A DNA stretch of 64,000 nt from Rubripirellula lacrimiformis (lineage in GTDB: Bacteria > Planctomycetota > Planctomycetia > Pirellulales > Pirellulaceae), in the NCBI RefSeq assembly GCF_007741535.1, contig NZ_CP036525.1, forward strand, positions 1,488,001 through 1,552,000, read 5' to 3'. A program made the position numbers and the translations under genes. The notes under the pieces were generated by a model. It was not told the DNA's origin. It saw nothing but the letters and a program-made list of their open reading frames with translations, and ran no database searches. Positions 34,503 through 43,823 of the stretch are shown piece by piece. Numbering within the stretch: the first letter of the stretch is position 1; every line of letters begins with the position of its first letter.

Positions 34503-36011
34503 ATGGCAAAAGCACCTAAGACCGCGATCCAACCCACTCGCGCCGACGACTACCCCGAGTGGTACCAGCAGGTGATCAAGGCTTCGGATTTGGCTGAAAA
34601 CTCGCCAGTTCGTGGGTGCATGGTGATCAAGCCTTGGGGGTATCGATTGTGGGAGAACATGCAGCGGGCGCTGGATGACATGTTCAAGGCCACCGGGCAC
34701 CAGAACGCGTATTTCCCGCTGTTTATCCCGATGAGCTTTCTGGAGAAGGAGGCCGAGCACGTCGAAGGATTCGCCAAAGAGTGTGCCGTCGTCACTCACC
34801 ACCGCTTGGAAGCGGACCCCAATGGCGGATTGCGTCCGGCCGGGAAATTGGACGAACCGCTGATCGTGCGGCCAACCAGCGAAACCATCATCGGTGCGAC
34901 GTACGCCAAATGGGTCCAGAGCTACCGGGATCTGCCCATCCTGATCAACCAGTGGGCTAATGTCGTCCGCTGGGAAATGCGGACTCGGATGTTCCTGCGG
35001 ACCGCAGAATTTCTATGGCAAGAGGGGCACACCGTTCACGCCACCGCCCAGGAAGCCATCGAAGAGACCGAGCGGATGGTCGATGTCTATCAAGACTTTG
35101 CCGAAAACTGGATGGCCATGCCCGTCGTGGTCGGATCCAAAACGGCTCACGAACGGTTCCCCGGCGCCGTCGACACGCTTTCGATCGAAGCGATGATGCA
35201 AGATCGCAAGGCACTGCAGGCCGGTACCAGTCACTTCCTAGGCCAGAACTTCGCCAAGGCACAGGAAATCGTCTTCCAGTCGGAAAGCGGCGAACGTGAA
35301 TTTGCGTGGACGACATCTTGGGGCGTATCGACTCGTCTGATCGGTGCCTTGATCATGACCCACAGCGACGATGACGGGTTGGTCCTGCCACCGCGTTTGG
35401 CGCCGGCTCAAGTGGTCATCCTGCCAATCTATCGGGACGATGAACAACGCGCCGACATCTTGCAGTACGTCGAATCACTGAAGACTGAATTGATGGCCCA
35501 AACCTACGCCGGTGCCCCGATCCGAGTCGAGATTGACGATCGTGATATCCGCGGTGGCGAAAAGAAATGGCACCACGTCAAACGCGGTGTGCCGATTCGA
35601 TTGGAAGTTGGCCCAAAAGATATGGAGAAGGGCGCCGTCTTCTTTGCACGTCGCGACCAACCCAAGTCGGCCGGGATGGATCGGACCGAATTGGTTTCGT
35701 CGATCGGCGATATCTTGGCCCAGATGCAACAATCGTTATTCGATGCGGCCCTGAAATTGCGTGAAGACAATTCACGTGTGATCACCAACGAAGCAGACTT
35801 TCGTGCCTTCTTTGAATCCGATGACGAAGACGCGATCGACGGTGGATTCGCCTACTGTCACTTCGCCAGTGAAGACGAAGTCGAACCGCTGCTAAAAGAA
35901 CTGAAGGTCACGATCCGCTGCGTGCCGCGGGAAGACAATGACGAACCGGGAACCTGTTTCCTGACCGGCAAGCCAGCGGCCAAGCAAGCGATTTTTGCCA
36001 AGGCCTATTAA
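34503..36011 (+). CDS. proS: Prolyl-tRNA synthetase, eukaryote/archaeal-like type
   Basis: 502 aa, the length of the short ProRS type without the bacterial editing insertion. Class II motif 2 and its loop are seen around VVRWEMRTRMFLRTAEFLWQ (about 158-178), motif 3 around EFAWTTSWGVSTRLIGALIM (about 262-282), and the anticodon-binding domain after about 290 (APAQVVILPIYRDDE). The C-terminal domain ends in AKAY; a terminal Tyr is typical of this type. It charges tRNA(Pro). ATG 34503 follows a GTG in frame; both are possible. Confidence 0.95.
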   Translation: MAKAPKTAIQPTRADDYPEWYQQVIKASDLAENSPVRGCMVIKPWGYRLWENMQRALDDMFKATGHQNAYFPLFIPMSFLEKEAEHVEGFAKECAVVTHHRLEADPNGGLRPAGKLDEPLIVRPTSETIIGATYAKWVQSYRDLPILINQWANVVRWEMRTRMFLRTAEFLWQEGHTVHATAQEAIEETERMVDVYQDFAENWMAMPVVVGSKTAHERFPGAVDTLSIEAMMQDRKALQAGTSHFLGQNFAKAQEIVFQSESGEREFAWTTSWGVSTRLIGALIMTHSDDDGLVLPPRLAPAQVVILPIYRDDEQRADILQYVESLKTELMAQTYAGAPIRVEIDDRDIRGGEKKWHHVKRGVPIRLEVGPKDMEKGAVFFARRDQPKSAGMDRTELVSSIGDILAQMQQSLFDAALKLREDNSRVITNEADFRAFFESDDEDAIDGGFAYCHFASEDEVEPLLKELKVTIRCVPREDNDEPGTCFLTGKPAAKQAIFAKAY

Positions 36012-36027
36012 ACCAACCAAGCGATTT

Positions 36028-36519
36028 CTATCGGCGGTTGATGATCAGATGCTTGGCTTCGCGTAGCAAGCTTTTCATCGCCGCGGCTGGTTGGTATCCC
36101 TGGCGGGAGGCAATGATTTTGCCTTCCGGAACCCCGATCAATGTCGTTGGATAGGCATCGATTTTGATGCGGTGCAGGGTCGACGAATTCTGTTCGGGCG
36201 ACAACTCGATCGCGACAAAGTCGCCCGCTAAATCCTGCTGGACCGAACGATCACGCCACGTGTCGTTCTTCATCGCATTGCAATACTTGCAGGGGTCCGT
36301 GGTGATGTAGATCACCATCGGTACATTTCGACGACGCGATTCGGCCCAACCCGATTCCAGCGACGTATGCCAACTGATCGTGGGGCGGATTTCACTCTGC
36401 TGGGTTGGATAGCGTGCGACCGTGGTCGACGCACGCTGGGGCATCTCTGCCCAACCGGCCTGCGCAGACGCAAGCGAAATGACGATTCCCAATCCCACAA
36501 TGACCATGAATCTTTTCAC
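36028..36519 (-). CDS. Periplasmic thioredoxin-like protein
   Basis: 163 aa. An N-terminal signal peptide (MVIVGLGIVISLASAQAGWA) precedes a thioredoxin-fold region with a CxxC pair in TTDPCKYCNAMKNDTW (about 94-109) and the cis-Pro loop AYPTTLIGVPEGK (about 127-139). The fold resembles DsbD-gamma/thioredoxin_7 proteins. It probably handles disulfides or metals in the periplasm. GTG start at 36519 with GGAG 7 bases upstream on the minus strand. It converges with proS, 16 bases away. Confidence 0.82.
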   Translation of the reverse strand: MKRFMVIVGLGIVISLASAQAGWAEMPQRASTTVARYPTQQSEIRPTISWHTSLESGWAESRRRNVPMVIYITTDPCKYCNAMKNDTWRDRSVQQDLAGDFVAIELSPEQNSSTLHRIKIDAYPTTLIGVPEGKIIASRQGYQPAAAMKSLLREAKHLIINRR

Positions 36520-36670
36520 GGCAGAACTCCGGTGACTAGGCGGACTCGGTAAACAAGTCCGCAGCGGATGGTTGTTCGAACGACGGCGAAAAACTAAGTG
36601 CTTCGGAGCCGCGCAACAACCGCCTCTAAAGGGTGGGATCCAGCGATTAACCCGTCCTTGTCACCGGTAC

Positions 36671-36686
36671 CTGATCGTGCGATCAG
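36671..36686. repeat. Perfect palindrome across the ruvA stop
   Basis: CTGATCG-TG-CGATCAG overlaps the ruvA stop codon (36683-36685). It lacks a T-run and a normal loop; it could act as a weak terminator or protein site. Confidence 0.35.
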
Positions 36687-37306
36687 TGAGATCTTTGGTA
36701 GATCGCGGTCAGCAGCGACTCGGTATCCTTGAACTTTTTGCCGCTGGCGATCGTTTCGTCGATCAATTTGCGAGCGTCGGTTTCGCTGTGACCCAATGAG
36801 ATCAGGGCATCGAAAGTTTCTGCGGTAATCTGTGATCCGCCTTCGATTGCCTCGCCCGCCGCGTCGCGATCGACCATCAATGCGAAGCGTGGCATCTTGC
36901 GTCGCAGCTTGGCAATGATCCGTTCGCTGGTGGCCGGGCCCACGCCGGGCAGCGCCGATAGCTGTTTGGTGTCCTGCTGTTCGATCACGGTGGCCAGTTC
37001 TTTCACCGGCCGGACCATGGCTCGAAGTGCTTTCTTGACGCCGACTCCGTCAACGCTGCAGAACAGATCAAAGAATTGCCGTTCGGGTTCGGTCAGGAAT
37101 CCGATCAGTCGAGGAGTCATGCGGCCGCCCTGCAGGCCGCCTTCGATGTAATCCAGCGTGTGGAAACGGACTTCTTGTCCGATCTTGCCCTGCAATTGCC
37201 GTCGGGTGTAGTCGGCGACCAGCACCTCGTATTCGAATGGAGCCGCTTCGATTGCGACAGAGGTTTCGCCAACGCGAGCGAGTTTGCCTGAGATTGCAAT
37301 GATCAA
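36683..37306 (-). CDS. ruvA: Holliday junction helicase subunit RuvA
   Basis: 207 aa with the three RuvA domains: an OB-fold ([20 protein letters not shown]), two helix-hairpin-helix motifs ([39 protein letters not shown]) and a C-terminal UBA-like domain ([19 protein letters not shown]) that contacts RuvB. It binds Holliday junctions and loads RuvB for branch migration. The start is TTG with AAGGA 9 bases upstream. It follows ruvC on the minus strand with a 200-base gap; ruvB is not in the window. Confidence 0.96.
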   Translation of the reverse strand: MIIAISGKLARVGETSVAIEAAPFEYEVLVADYTRRQLQGKIGQEVRFHTLDYIEGGLQGGRMTPRLIGFLTEPERQFFDLFCSVDGVGVKKALRAMVRPVKELATVIEQQDTKQLSALPGVGPATSERIIAKLRRKMPRFALMVDRDAAGEAIEGGSQITAETFDALISLGHSETDARKLIDETIASGKKFKDTESLLTAIYQRSH

Positions 37307-37418
37307 GTTTAGTTTTCCTTGGGAGGCACCGTGTTCCTATGGAAAATCGCGTCCACAGCTTCACGGTGTTGGCAGTTGGGTGACGGCCTGTTGATTGAAT
37401 CCAGTTTCAAATTTGAAT

Positions 37419-37478
37419 GTTAGCCGCCAGCCCCGGTTCTTGGCTGACGAAACCTAGGCGAGTGCCTAAGCTGCTAAC
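37419..37478. other. Possible three-way-junction fold between ruvC and ruvA
   Basis: GTTAGC (37419-37424) pairs with GCTAAC (37473-37478). Inside are CAGCC/GGCTG (37428-37432, 37442-37446) and TAGGC-GAGT-GCCTA (37455-37468). The segment lies in the 200-base ruvC-ruvA gap. The stems are short, so chance is a real possibility. Confidence 0.25.
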
Positions 37479-37506
37479 GAAATCGACAAACCGTTGACCG
37501 GCGCCG

Positions 37507-38124
37507 CTAAGCGCCGGTCAGTTTTTCCATCATGGAACCTTGTCCCAAGTGGTGGCCACAGATTGCGATCGCCAAGGCGTCAGCAACGTCGGCTGGTTCG
37601 GGAATGGTGGTCAAATGCAGGTGGGCTTTGACGGCCAACTGCATTTGTCCTTTCGATGCCCGTCCGTTGCCCGTCATCACTTTCTTGACTCGCGTGGGCT
37701 CAAAGTGAGCCACCTGGATTCCACACTTGGCGGCAGCCAAGCAGATGACGCCGCGGGCATGTCCCATCAAAATGGCGGTGCGAGGACGTTCATAGTGCGA
37801 GAACAATTGTTCCAATGCCATGCTGGTCGGGCGATGCAATTGGATGACTTCCAGCACCCCCGAATAGATCTCGTCCAGTCGGGATTCGATGCTGGATTTG
37901 GCTTTGCTACGCACGATGCCGGCTTCGATCAGGCGGGGTTTCAGGCCATCGAATTCGATGACACCGTAGCCGGTCGTGTTCAGGCCAGGGTCGATCCCCA
38001 GGATGCGGCGCGGCGTTTCGGCCGGAGGTTTCCCAGCGTCCGGTTTGCCAGCGTCCGGGTTGCCAGCGTCCGGGTTGCCAGCGTCCGGGGTCGAGGCCTG
38101 GGAACTCACGAAGTCCGTTCCCAA
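37507..38124 (-). CDS. ruvC: Holliday junction resolvase RuvC
   Basis: 205 aa. Catalytic acids: Asp in [14 protein letters not shown], Glu in [12 protein letters not shown], and Asp residues in [13 protein letters not shown]. It cleaves Holliday junctions processed by RuvAB. The first 40 residues are an extension of repeated [10 protein letters not shown] units encoded by four 15-bp repeats (38026-38085), outside the normal RuvC fold. The start is uncertain: TTG 38124 has GAAGG 6 bases upstream and overlaps cysS by 19 bases; GTG 38109 overlaps the cysS stop by 4 bases. Part of a cysS-ruvC-ruvA transcript. Confidence 0.93.
   Translation of the reverse strand: MGTDFVSSQASTPDAGNPDAGNPDAGKPDAGKPPAETPRRILGIDPGLNTTGYGVIEFDGLKPRLIEAGIVRSKAKSSIESRLDEIYSGVLEVIQLHRPTSMALEQLFSHYERPRTAILMGHARGVICLAAAKCGIQVAHFEPTRVKKVMTGNGRASKGQMQLAVKAHLHLTTIPEPADVADALAIAICGHHLGQGSMMEKLTGA
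38026..38085 (-). repeat. Four 15-bp units in RuvC N-terminal extension
   Basis: Units ending in CAGCGTC on the plus strand; the product reads PDAGN twice and PDAGK twice, again A-A-B-B. The outermost unit differs at a few bases. Confidence 0.85.
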
Positions 38125-39728
38125 CTGGTGCCTTCTTTCTTGTCCAACAATGCGACGCCCAGCTCGGTCAATCGATTTCGAATGGCGTCACCGGTCGCAT
38201 AATCCTTGCGCTCGCGAGCCTCTTTGCGAAGATCGATCAGCAGGTGCATCACGTCATCAAGCAATTGTGCGTCGGCTTCGTTGCCGCCGCCGGCTGCGAT
38301 CGGAGGCTTGGCGAACAGGCCCAAGGTGCCGGCCAATTCGCGGATCACCGTGGCTGCCTTGACCAGCGATGTGGTGGCCGCTTGGGCGGGATCGGACGCA
38401 GCGGTCAGTTGGTGGGCGTCGATGTGACGGTTCAGAACTCGGATCGAATCAAACAGAGCGCTGATCGCCAGTCCGGTGTTGAAGTCGTCGTCCATCGCGG
38501 CCAAAAAACGTTGGCGGATGCCATGGATTTCGGTCAGCAATTCGTCGCCGGCGGGATCGAATTCGCCAGCCACGCGGCTGGTGGCCGGTTGCAATTCGTA
38601 AAACGAAACGCCTGGGATCGACGATGTGATTTCGTCAAATCGGTCAAACAGACGATAGAACGCTTCCAGGGACGTGCCGGCTTCTTCCAGGCCTTCTTCC
38701 CCGTACACGATGGTCGAACGGTAGTGGGTTCGCAGCAAAAAGAACCGAATCCGTTCGCCCGTGTGGTGGCGGATCAACGTGGACAGTCCGCCGGCACCTT
38801 TGCTGCGGCTGATCTTTCCAGCAGCGGCTTCTTCGGCGGACGTTTCCGCGGTGGCTTCGCGATCGCTCTTGCCGCCAACTTTGCCTTTCTCGCCGGCCCG
38901 CATCAGGCCGTTGTGCATCCAGTACTTCACCATCGGTGCCCCGTGGCAGCAACTGCTTTGGGCGCGTTCGTTTTCATGGTGCGGGAACATCAAATCCAGT
39001 CCGCCGCCATGGATGTCGAACGTGTCGCCCAGAATCTCGTGGCTCATAGCCGAGCATTCGATGTGCCAACCGGGGCGTCCTTTGCCCCACGGGCTGTCCC
39101 AAGCAATTTCGTCGCCTTTGGCACTCTTCCAGAGGGCGAAATCGCCGGGCGATCGTTTTTTGGCCGCCGCACCGCCGCCTTCGCCTTGTTGGGCGTCGAC
39201 CGATCGGTTCGACAACTGGCCGTAATTGGGGTCCTTCATCACGTCAAAGAACACGTCGCCATCGACGGCGTAGGCGTGGCCTTTTTCTTCCAGGGTCTGG
39301 ATGAAGCTGACGATCTGCGGCATGTGATCGGTGGCACGCGGCAGATAATCGATCTGATTGACGCCCAGTTCTTTCAAATTGGCCAAGTAGTCCGCAGTCA
39401 TTTCGACCGCAATTTGGCTCATCGGGATACCGCGTTCGACGCTTTTATTGATCAGCTTGTCGTCCACGTCGGTGATGTTGACGACCAGGGTGACGTCGAA
39501 ACCGCTGTAACGCAGGTAGCGTTTGACGGTGTCGAAAATGACCGGGCCGACCATGTGGCCGATGTGGGATTCGGCGTAAACCGTCGGTCCGCACAAATAG
39601 ATGCCAACTTTGGGCGCCCGCAGCGGGATGAACGGTTCTTTGGTCTTGGACAGCGTGTTGTAGACGCGAATTTCCGGCTTGGTCTGGCTTTCGGGCATGG
39701 TCGTTTGGGCAGCAGGTGCGGTGCTCAT
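38106..39728 (-). CDS. cysS: Cysteinyl-tRNA synthetase with KMSKS-loop insertion
   Basis: 540 aa class I synthetase. YLCGPTVY and SHIGHMVG (HIGH-type motif) are near 48-62; zinc ligands include the Cys of YLCGP, the Cys of WHIECSAMS and the His of FPHHENE. The KMSKS equivalent reads KISRSKG and is preceded by an insertion of about 30 residues rich in Lys, Glu, Ala and Ser after [11 protein letters not shown], where normal CysRS has only a few. It charges tRNA(Cys). The end overlaps ruvC. Downstream helical domains look complete. Confidence 0.95.
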   Translation of the reverse strand: MSTAPAAQTTMPESQTKPEIRVYNTLSKTKEPFIPLRAPKVGIYLCGPTVYAESHIGHMVGPVIFDTVKRYLRYSGFDVTLVVNITDVDDKLINKSVERGIPMSQIAVEMTADYLANLKELGVNQIDYLPRATDHMPQIVSFIQTLEEKGHAYAVDGDVFFDVMKDPNYGQLSNRSVDAQQGEGGGAAAKKRSPGDFALWKSAKGDEIAWDSPWGKGRPGWHIECSAMSHEILGDTFDIHGGGLDLMFPHHENERAQSSCCHGAPMVKYWMHNGLMRAGEKGKVGGKSDREATAETSAEEAAAGKISRSKGAGGLSTLIRHHTGERIRFFLLRTHYRSTIVYGEEGLEEAGTSLEAFYRLFDRFDEITSSIPGVSFYELQPATSRVAGEFDPAGDELLTEIHGIRQRFLAAMDDDFNTGLAISALFDSIRVLNRHIDAHQLTAASDPAQAATTSLVKAATVIRELAGTLGLFAKPPIAAGGGNEADAQLLDDVMHLLIDLRKEARERKDYATGDAIRNRLTELGVALLDKKEGTSWERTS

Positions 39729-39874
39729 GGTCAGATATCGCCGGCGGGGGCGCAGGTCAGTTCAACATAGCGGATGGGTCAAACCGCGGATTATAGGGAA
39801 CTTGCCCCGATCGGCAGAGACCGTTTTTTTTCGCGGCGGTGGATTGGCGGATTGAGATCCGAAGCGCTGCCGCA

Positions 39875-39907
39875 GCCCCCCCCAATCCTCGCTTTGGGGG
39901 GCGTTTT
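39875..39907. terminator. GC-rich hairpin between cysS and ispF
   Basis: GCCCCCC (39875-39881) pairs with GGGGGGC (39896-39902), followed on the plus strand by GTTTTC. Both flanking genes are on the minus strand, where no T-run follows, so it may be structural only. Confidence 0.35.
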
Positions 39908-39932
39908 CGGCGGCCACGATCAGCGGCGTGGT

Positions 39933-40430
39933 TCAAGCACGACGATTCAGCATCACGATCACGCGGGCGGCGATCGCGGCTGCGGTGCCGATTTCACCGA
40001 TCCCTTCCCCGGTCTTGGCTTTGATGCTGATCTGGCCGATTTCGATGTCCAACGCCTCGGCAATTCGCGTCCGCATCGCGTCGATGTGCGGCGCCATCTT
40101 GGGGCGTTCGGCCAAGATGATGCAGTCCAGATTGACGATTTCCATCCCGCGATGATGGACTCGGCGGATCGCTTCGTGAAGGAAATCCATGCTATCGCGG
40201 CCCTTGTTCTCGGGGGCGTGGTCGGGGAACAGTCGCCCGATGTCCTCTTCGGCGATGGCCCCCAGCAGGCTGTCGGTGATCGCATGCAGCAGCACATCGG
40301 CATCGCTGTGGCCGATCGAATGAATTTCGGCGGGCACGTCGATTCCGCCGATCCGAAGCGGACCGCCGTTGCCCAGTCGGTGCGAATCGTAGCCAAGGCC
40401 AACTCGAAATGGGGGGGGCGTTGCAGTCAT
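39933..40430 (-). CDS. ispF: 2-C-methyl-D-erythritol 2,4-cyclodiphosphate synthase
   Basis: 165 aa. Metal ligands in VGLGYDSHRL (Asp, His) and HSIGHSDADVLLHAI; the substrate loop is FPDHAPENKGRDSM, and the C-terminus has ISIKAKTGEGIGEIG. It forms the cyclic diphosphate in the methylerythritol phosphate isoprenoid pathway. ATG 40430 is preferred over the adjoining TTG at 40433. It is divergent from the ABC ATPase gene, 97 bases away. Confidence 0.96.
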   Translation of the reverse strand: MTATPPPFRVGLGYDSHRLGNGGPLRIGGIDVPAEIHSIGHSDADVLLHAITDSLLGAIAEEDIGRLFPDHAPENKGRDSMDFLHEAIRRVHHRGMEIVNLDCIILAERPKMAPHIDAMRTRIAEALDIEIGQISIKAKTGEGIGEIGTAAAIAARVIVMLNRRA

Positions 40431-40527
40431 CAAGATTCTCTGGGCCTATGGGCATGGGGCATGACGTCTACAATGATGCCGCTTCCGTCATCCAAGAACC
40501 AGCACCCCTCACGCACTCGCCATTCGC

Positions 40528-41538
40528 ATGTCATTGATCGAAGTCCGCAATTTGACGAAGGCTTACCGCGTCTTCAAAAAAAAGGAAGGTTTGGGCGGCA
40601 GCGTCCGTGGTCTCTTTAAACGGGAATACAAAGAGGTCGAAGCGGTCAAAGGCATCGACTTGGATGTCCAGCAAGGTGAATTCGTCGCGTTCCTGGGGCC
40701 CAACGGAGCCGGCAAGACGACGACGCTGAAACTGTTGTCGGGCGTGATCAACCCGACCAGCGGAACCGCATCGGTGATGGGGTATGTCCCCTGGCAACGC
40801 AAAAATGAATACCGCCGCCGTTTTGCATTGGTGATGGGCCAAAAGAATCAATTGTGGTGGGACCTTCCAGCCAACGAATCCTACCGCCTGCATCAACAGA
40901 TCTATGGCGTGCCGGACGACCAGTTCAAAACGACGCTCGACGAATTGACGGATCTGTTGGACGTGCGACGACTGCTTCGCCAACCGGTGCGTGAATTGTC
41001 GTTGGGCGAACGGATGAAGATGGAACTGATCGCCGCGATGTTGCATAGTCCCGAAGTGCTGTTCCTGGACGAACCGACGATCGGTCTGGATGTGATCGCC
41101 CAACACAACATTCAGAATTTCCTGAAGTACTACCAGGAAAAACGCAAAATCACGATTCTGTTGACCAGCCACTACATGAAAGACATCGCCGCGCTGTGCA
41201 AACGCGTCGTGATCATTGCCGGTGGGCGGATCGAGTACGACGGATCGCTGTCAGGGATCATCGACCAGTTCAGTGGGTTCAAAATCTTGACGCTGCAGTT
41301 CGCCGAGGGGCATCGGCCGGATCTGTCGGGGATCGGCGAAGTCCTGGACGAAACTTGGCCCAAGGCAAAAGTCCGGGTCGCCCGCGCCGACGTGCCACGC
41401 GTCTTGGCCGATGTGCTTCGAGACAATCCGATCGAAGATGTTGCCGTCGAAGACCTGCCGCTCGAAGACGTGATCGCCAAACTGTTTCGTGCCAGCAGCG
41501 AAAAAGCGTCGGCGCAGGAAGCCGCCGAAAGCCAATAG
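40528..41538 (+). CDS. ABC-2 type transporter ATP-binding protein
   Basis: 336 aa. Walker A GPNGAGKTTTLKLLSG (about 59-74), signature LSLGERMKMEL (about 155-165), Walker B VLFLDEPTIGLD (about 176-187) and H-loop TSHYMKD. The N-terminal insertion (KKKEGLGGSVRGLFKREYKE) and GQKNQLWWDLP are typical of a subgroup exporting lipids or drugs with ABC-2 permeases. No permease gene is adjacent, so its partner must be elsewhere. The C-terminal 80 residues are a non-catalytic extension. Confidence 0.88.
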   Translation: MSLIEVRNLTKAYRVFKKKEGLGGSVRGLFKREYKEVEAVKGIDLDVQQGEFVAFLGPNGAGKTTTLKLLSGVINPTSGTASVMGYVPWQRKNEYRRRFALVMGQKNQLWWDLPANESYRLHQQIYGVPDDQFKTTLDELTDLLDVRRLLRQPVRELSLGERMKMELIAAMLHSPEVLFLDEPTIGLDVIAQHNIQNFLKYYQEKRKITILLTSHYMKDIAALCKRVVIIAGGRIEYDGSLSGIIDQFSGFKILTLQFAEGHRPDLSGIGEVLDETWPKAKVRVARADVPRVLADVLRDNPIEDVAVEDLPLEDVIAKLFRASSEKASAQEAAESQ

Positions 41539-41630
41539 CATCCCCACGCCGATGATTGCCCCGCCCTCCCCTGCCCTGCACCGGTACACAAGTCTGCCAA
41601 ACGCTCCCGTCGTCGTGGGGGCTGCGCCGC

Positions 41631-42821
41631 TTAGTTTCCGGAGCTGTCACTTGGCCCGCCCAACAAGGCTTCGCCCGGCCCGCGGATGTCGCTGTTGGGA
41701 AGCCCGTCCGGGAAACGCTTCTTGATCGATTCGATCGCCGTGACCGCGATGTCGATGTGTTTCCGTTTGCTGTCGTCATAGAACGCTTTTGCCGCGCCGG
41801 GCAGTTTCGGTTGCCCGTGCAGCGGTTTGTCGGAAACACACAGCAGCGTTGCACTGGGAATTCGATAGCGAAAACCGTTGGCTGCGACGGTGGCCGATTC
41901 CATGTCGACCGCGATCGAACGACTCGCCCGCAGATCATCCATCGTCCGTTTCAGCGTCAGTTCCCAATTGCGATCTGCCGTGGTGTAGACCGCACCGATG
42001 CGATATCGCTGGCCCGATTCATCCAACACGGCCGCCAATGCACGGTTCAGTTGAAAACTGGGGCTGATGGGCACCGATGGCGGCAGGGCCACGTCTAGGA
42101 TGTGGTCCCCTCGCATGTATCCGGACGCCAGCACGAAGTCGCCGATGTCCTGGTGATTTCGCACGCCCGCACAGTGACCCACCATCAGCATGGCGTCGGG
42201 ACGCAGCACGGCCAAATGGTCGGTAAAGTTCTTGGCATTGGACGGTCCCACGCCGATATTGACGATGCTGATGCCGCGGTTTCGAGTGTCCTTGTGATGG
42301 TAGGTCGGCATCTGGACGTCGTCGCGAAACGGACGCACGCAGTCGGGAAATCTTGCCGCGAAGGCTTCCATGTGCATGTTGTAGTTGGTCAGCAGGACGT
42401 ACCGCTGAAAATCTTCGGCCCGTGTCCCGGTGTAGTGTTCCAACCGAGCGATGGAAAGTTCAGACCGTTCGGGACCGAACAAGAAGACTTTCTTGCGAGT
42501 CAAATCGAAGTCGGTTTCGTCCAGCAATTCCAACAGCTTGGGCGAACTGAGGTCGATCCGGCGACGTGAGCACTCGATCGTGATCTCGGCCCCGCGGCGA
42601 GCCAATTTGAATAGTTCGCGGCGCAGGTACCAACGGTAGGCGCTGGGTCTGGCGATCTTGCCCGACAATTCGGGGTTGTGCTTGGACCAATGGCGAAACA
42701 CGGTGATCTTGGAATAGAAGCCGTCGCTGAAGTTCTGTTCCATCTGTTTGCACGACGCTTCAATTTGTAGGCGAAGTGCGTCGTCGGCAAGGCTGGCGTC
42801 AATCTTGATGGTGTTGCTCAT
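41631..42821 (-). CDS. amn: AMP nucleosidase
   Basis: 396 aa from ATG 42821, where the conserved protein begins (MSNTIKIDASL). The C-terminal phosphorylase-type domain contains NIGVGPSNAKNFTDHLAVLR (about 202-221), MVGHCAGVRNHQDIGDFV and the catalytic-site motif AVDMESATVAANGF (about 325-338), which match Amn. It hydrolyses AMP to adenine and ribose 5-phosphate. The N-terminal domain fits the regulatory part of Amn. An upstream in-frame extension to 42965 is unlikely. Divergent from exonuclease III. Confidence 0.92.
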   Translation of the reverse strand: MSNTIKIDASLADDALRLQIEASCKQMEQNFSDGFYSKITVFRHWSKHNPELSGKIARPSAYRWYLRRELFKLARRGAEITIECSRRRIDLSSPKLLELLDETDFDLTRKKVFLFGPERSELSIARLEHYTGTRAEDFQRYVLLTNYNMHMEAFAARFPDCVRPFRDDVQMPTYHHKDTRNRGISIVNIGVGPSNAKNFTDHLAVLRPDAMLMVGHCAGVRNHQDIGDFVLASGYMRGDHILDVALPPSVPISPSFQLNRALAAVLDESGQRYRIGAVYTTADRNWELTLKRTMDDLRASRSIAVDMESATVAANGFRYRIPSATLLCVSDKPLHGQPKLPGAAKAFYDDSKRKHIDIAVTAIESIKKRFPDGLPNSDIRGPGEALLGGPSDSSGN

Positions 42822-42982
42822 GCCCCAATTGTGAACGATCGATCGTGGTCTGAACACTCGCCCAAGATGGCGATATACGGTACACCATGGTCTCTTGAAA
42901 TCGCTTGGCCCGGTTCCACCAGTCGCCGTTTCCAAGCGTCCTTTCACCGATACGATTTTTTCCACTGAATTTGATTTACGAC

Positions 42983-43759
42983 ATGAAGTTGGTTTCCTGG
43001 AACGTCAATGGCATCCGCGCGGCGATGGACAAAGGGTTGCGGCAGTATGTCGAAACCGATCATCCCGACATCCTGTGTCTGCAGGAAGTCAAGGCACAGC
43101 AAGAACAAGTGGAACTGCAGTGGGCCGACGATTTGGGCTATTACCAGATTTGGAATTCAGCGCAAAAACGGGGCTACAGCGGTACGTCGATCTGGAGCAA
43201 GGTAAAGCCCAAGAAAGAAGTTCTGGGGATCGGGATCGACGATCACGACAGCGAAGGACGAGTGATCACGGCAACCTTTGACGATTTCCATCTGGTGAAT
43301 GTCTACACCCCCAACGCCCAACGGGGATTGGCCCGGTTGGACTATCGGATGCAGTGGGATCACGATTTCTTAGAGTACGTGAAAAAACTGAATCGGCGCC
43401 GCCCGGTCATCTTCTGTGGCGATGTGAATTGTGCTCACCAAGAAATCGACTTGGCCAACCCCAAAGCGAATCGCAAGAACGCGGGTTTTTCAGACCAAGA
43501 GCGGGCTGGATTGAATCGAGTGGTCGAGGCTGGTTTTGTGGATTCGTTTCGGCATTTCGATCCTAGCCCTGAAAAGTACAGTTGGTGGACCTACCGCATG
43601 AACGCTCGCGCCCGGAACATCGGGTGGCGTTTGGATTACTTCTGGGTCGCTGACAAGCTCATGCCGCGAGTCAAGGCGGCGGCGATTCGAGATGACATTC
43701 ACGGTTCCGACCACTGCCCGGTCGAACTGGTCCTCCAGCCAGCTTCGCCCTCGGCCTAA
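42983..43759 (+). CDS. xth: Exodeoxyribonuclease III
   Basis: 258 aa from ATG 42983, the family start (MKLVSWNVNGIRAAM). Catalytic Glu in LCLQEVKAQQ, Asp/Asn in FCGDVNCAHQEIDLANP, and the C-terminal GWRLDYFWVAD and HGSDHCPVEL. It is an AP endonuclease/3'-exonuclease for base excision repair. An upstream in-frame ATG at 42905 would add 26 non-conserved residues. A REP-like hairpin follows the gene. Confidence 0.95.
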   Translation: MKLVSWNVNGIRAAMDKGLRQYVETDHPDILCLQEVKAQQEQVELQWADDLGYYQIWNSAQKRGYSGTSIWSKVKPKKEVLGIGIDDHDSEGRVITATFDDFHLVNVYTPNAQRGLARLDYRMQWDHDFLEYVKKLNRRRPVIFCGDVNCAHQEIDLANPKANRKNAGFSDQERAGLNRVVEAGFVDSFRHFDPSPEKYSWWTYRMNARARNIGWRLDYFWVADKLMPRVKAAAIRDDIHGSDHCPVELVLQPASPSA

Positions 43760-43797
43760 CAGCAAACAGGGCAGGTCCTTTTTGCGGCGGCGGGGCG

Positions 43798-43820
43798 GAA
43801 AAGAGTCCTGACACCTTTTC
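43798..43820. repeat. REP-like hairpin near exonuclease III gene
   Basis: GAAAAG (43798-43803) and CTTTTC (43815-43820) flank a core AGTCCTGACAC. The pattern AAAAG-xGTC-TGAC-CTTTT is shared with the hairpin at 12379-12411. Confidence 0.5.
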
Positions 43821-43823
43821 GGG

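Noticed and set aside
38244-39770. Long plus-strand frame opposite cysS
   Set aside because: It is antisense to a clear synthetase gene and has no recognisable protein features.
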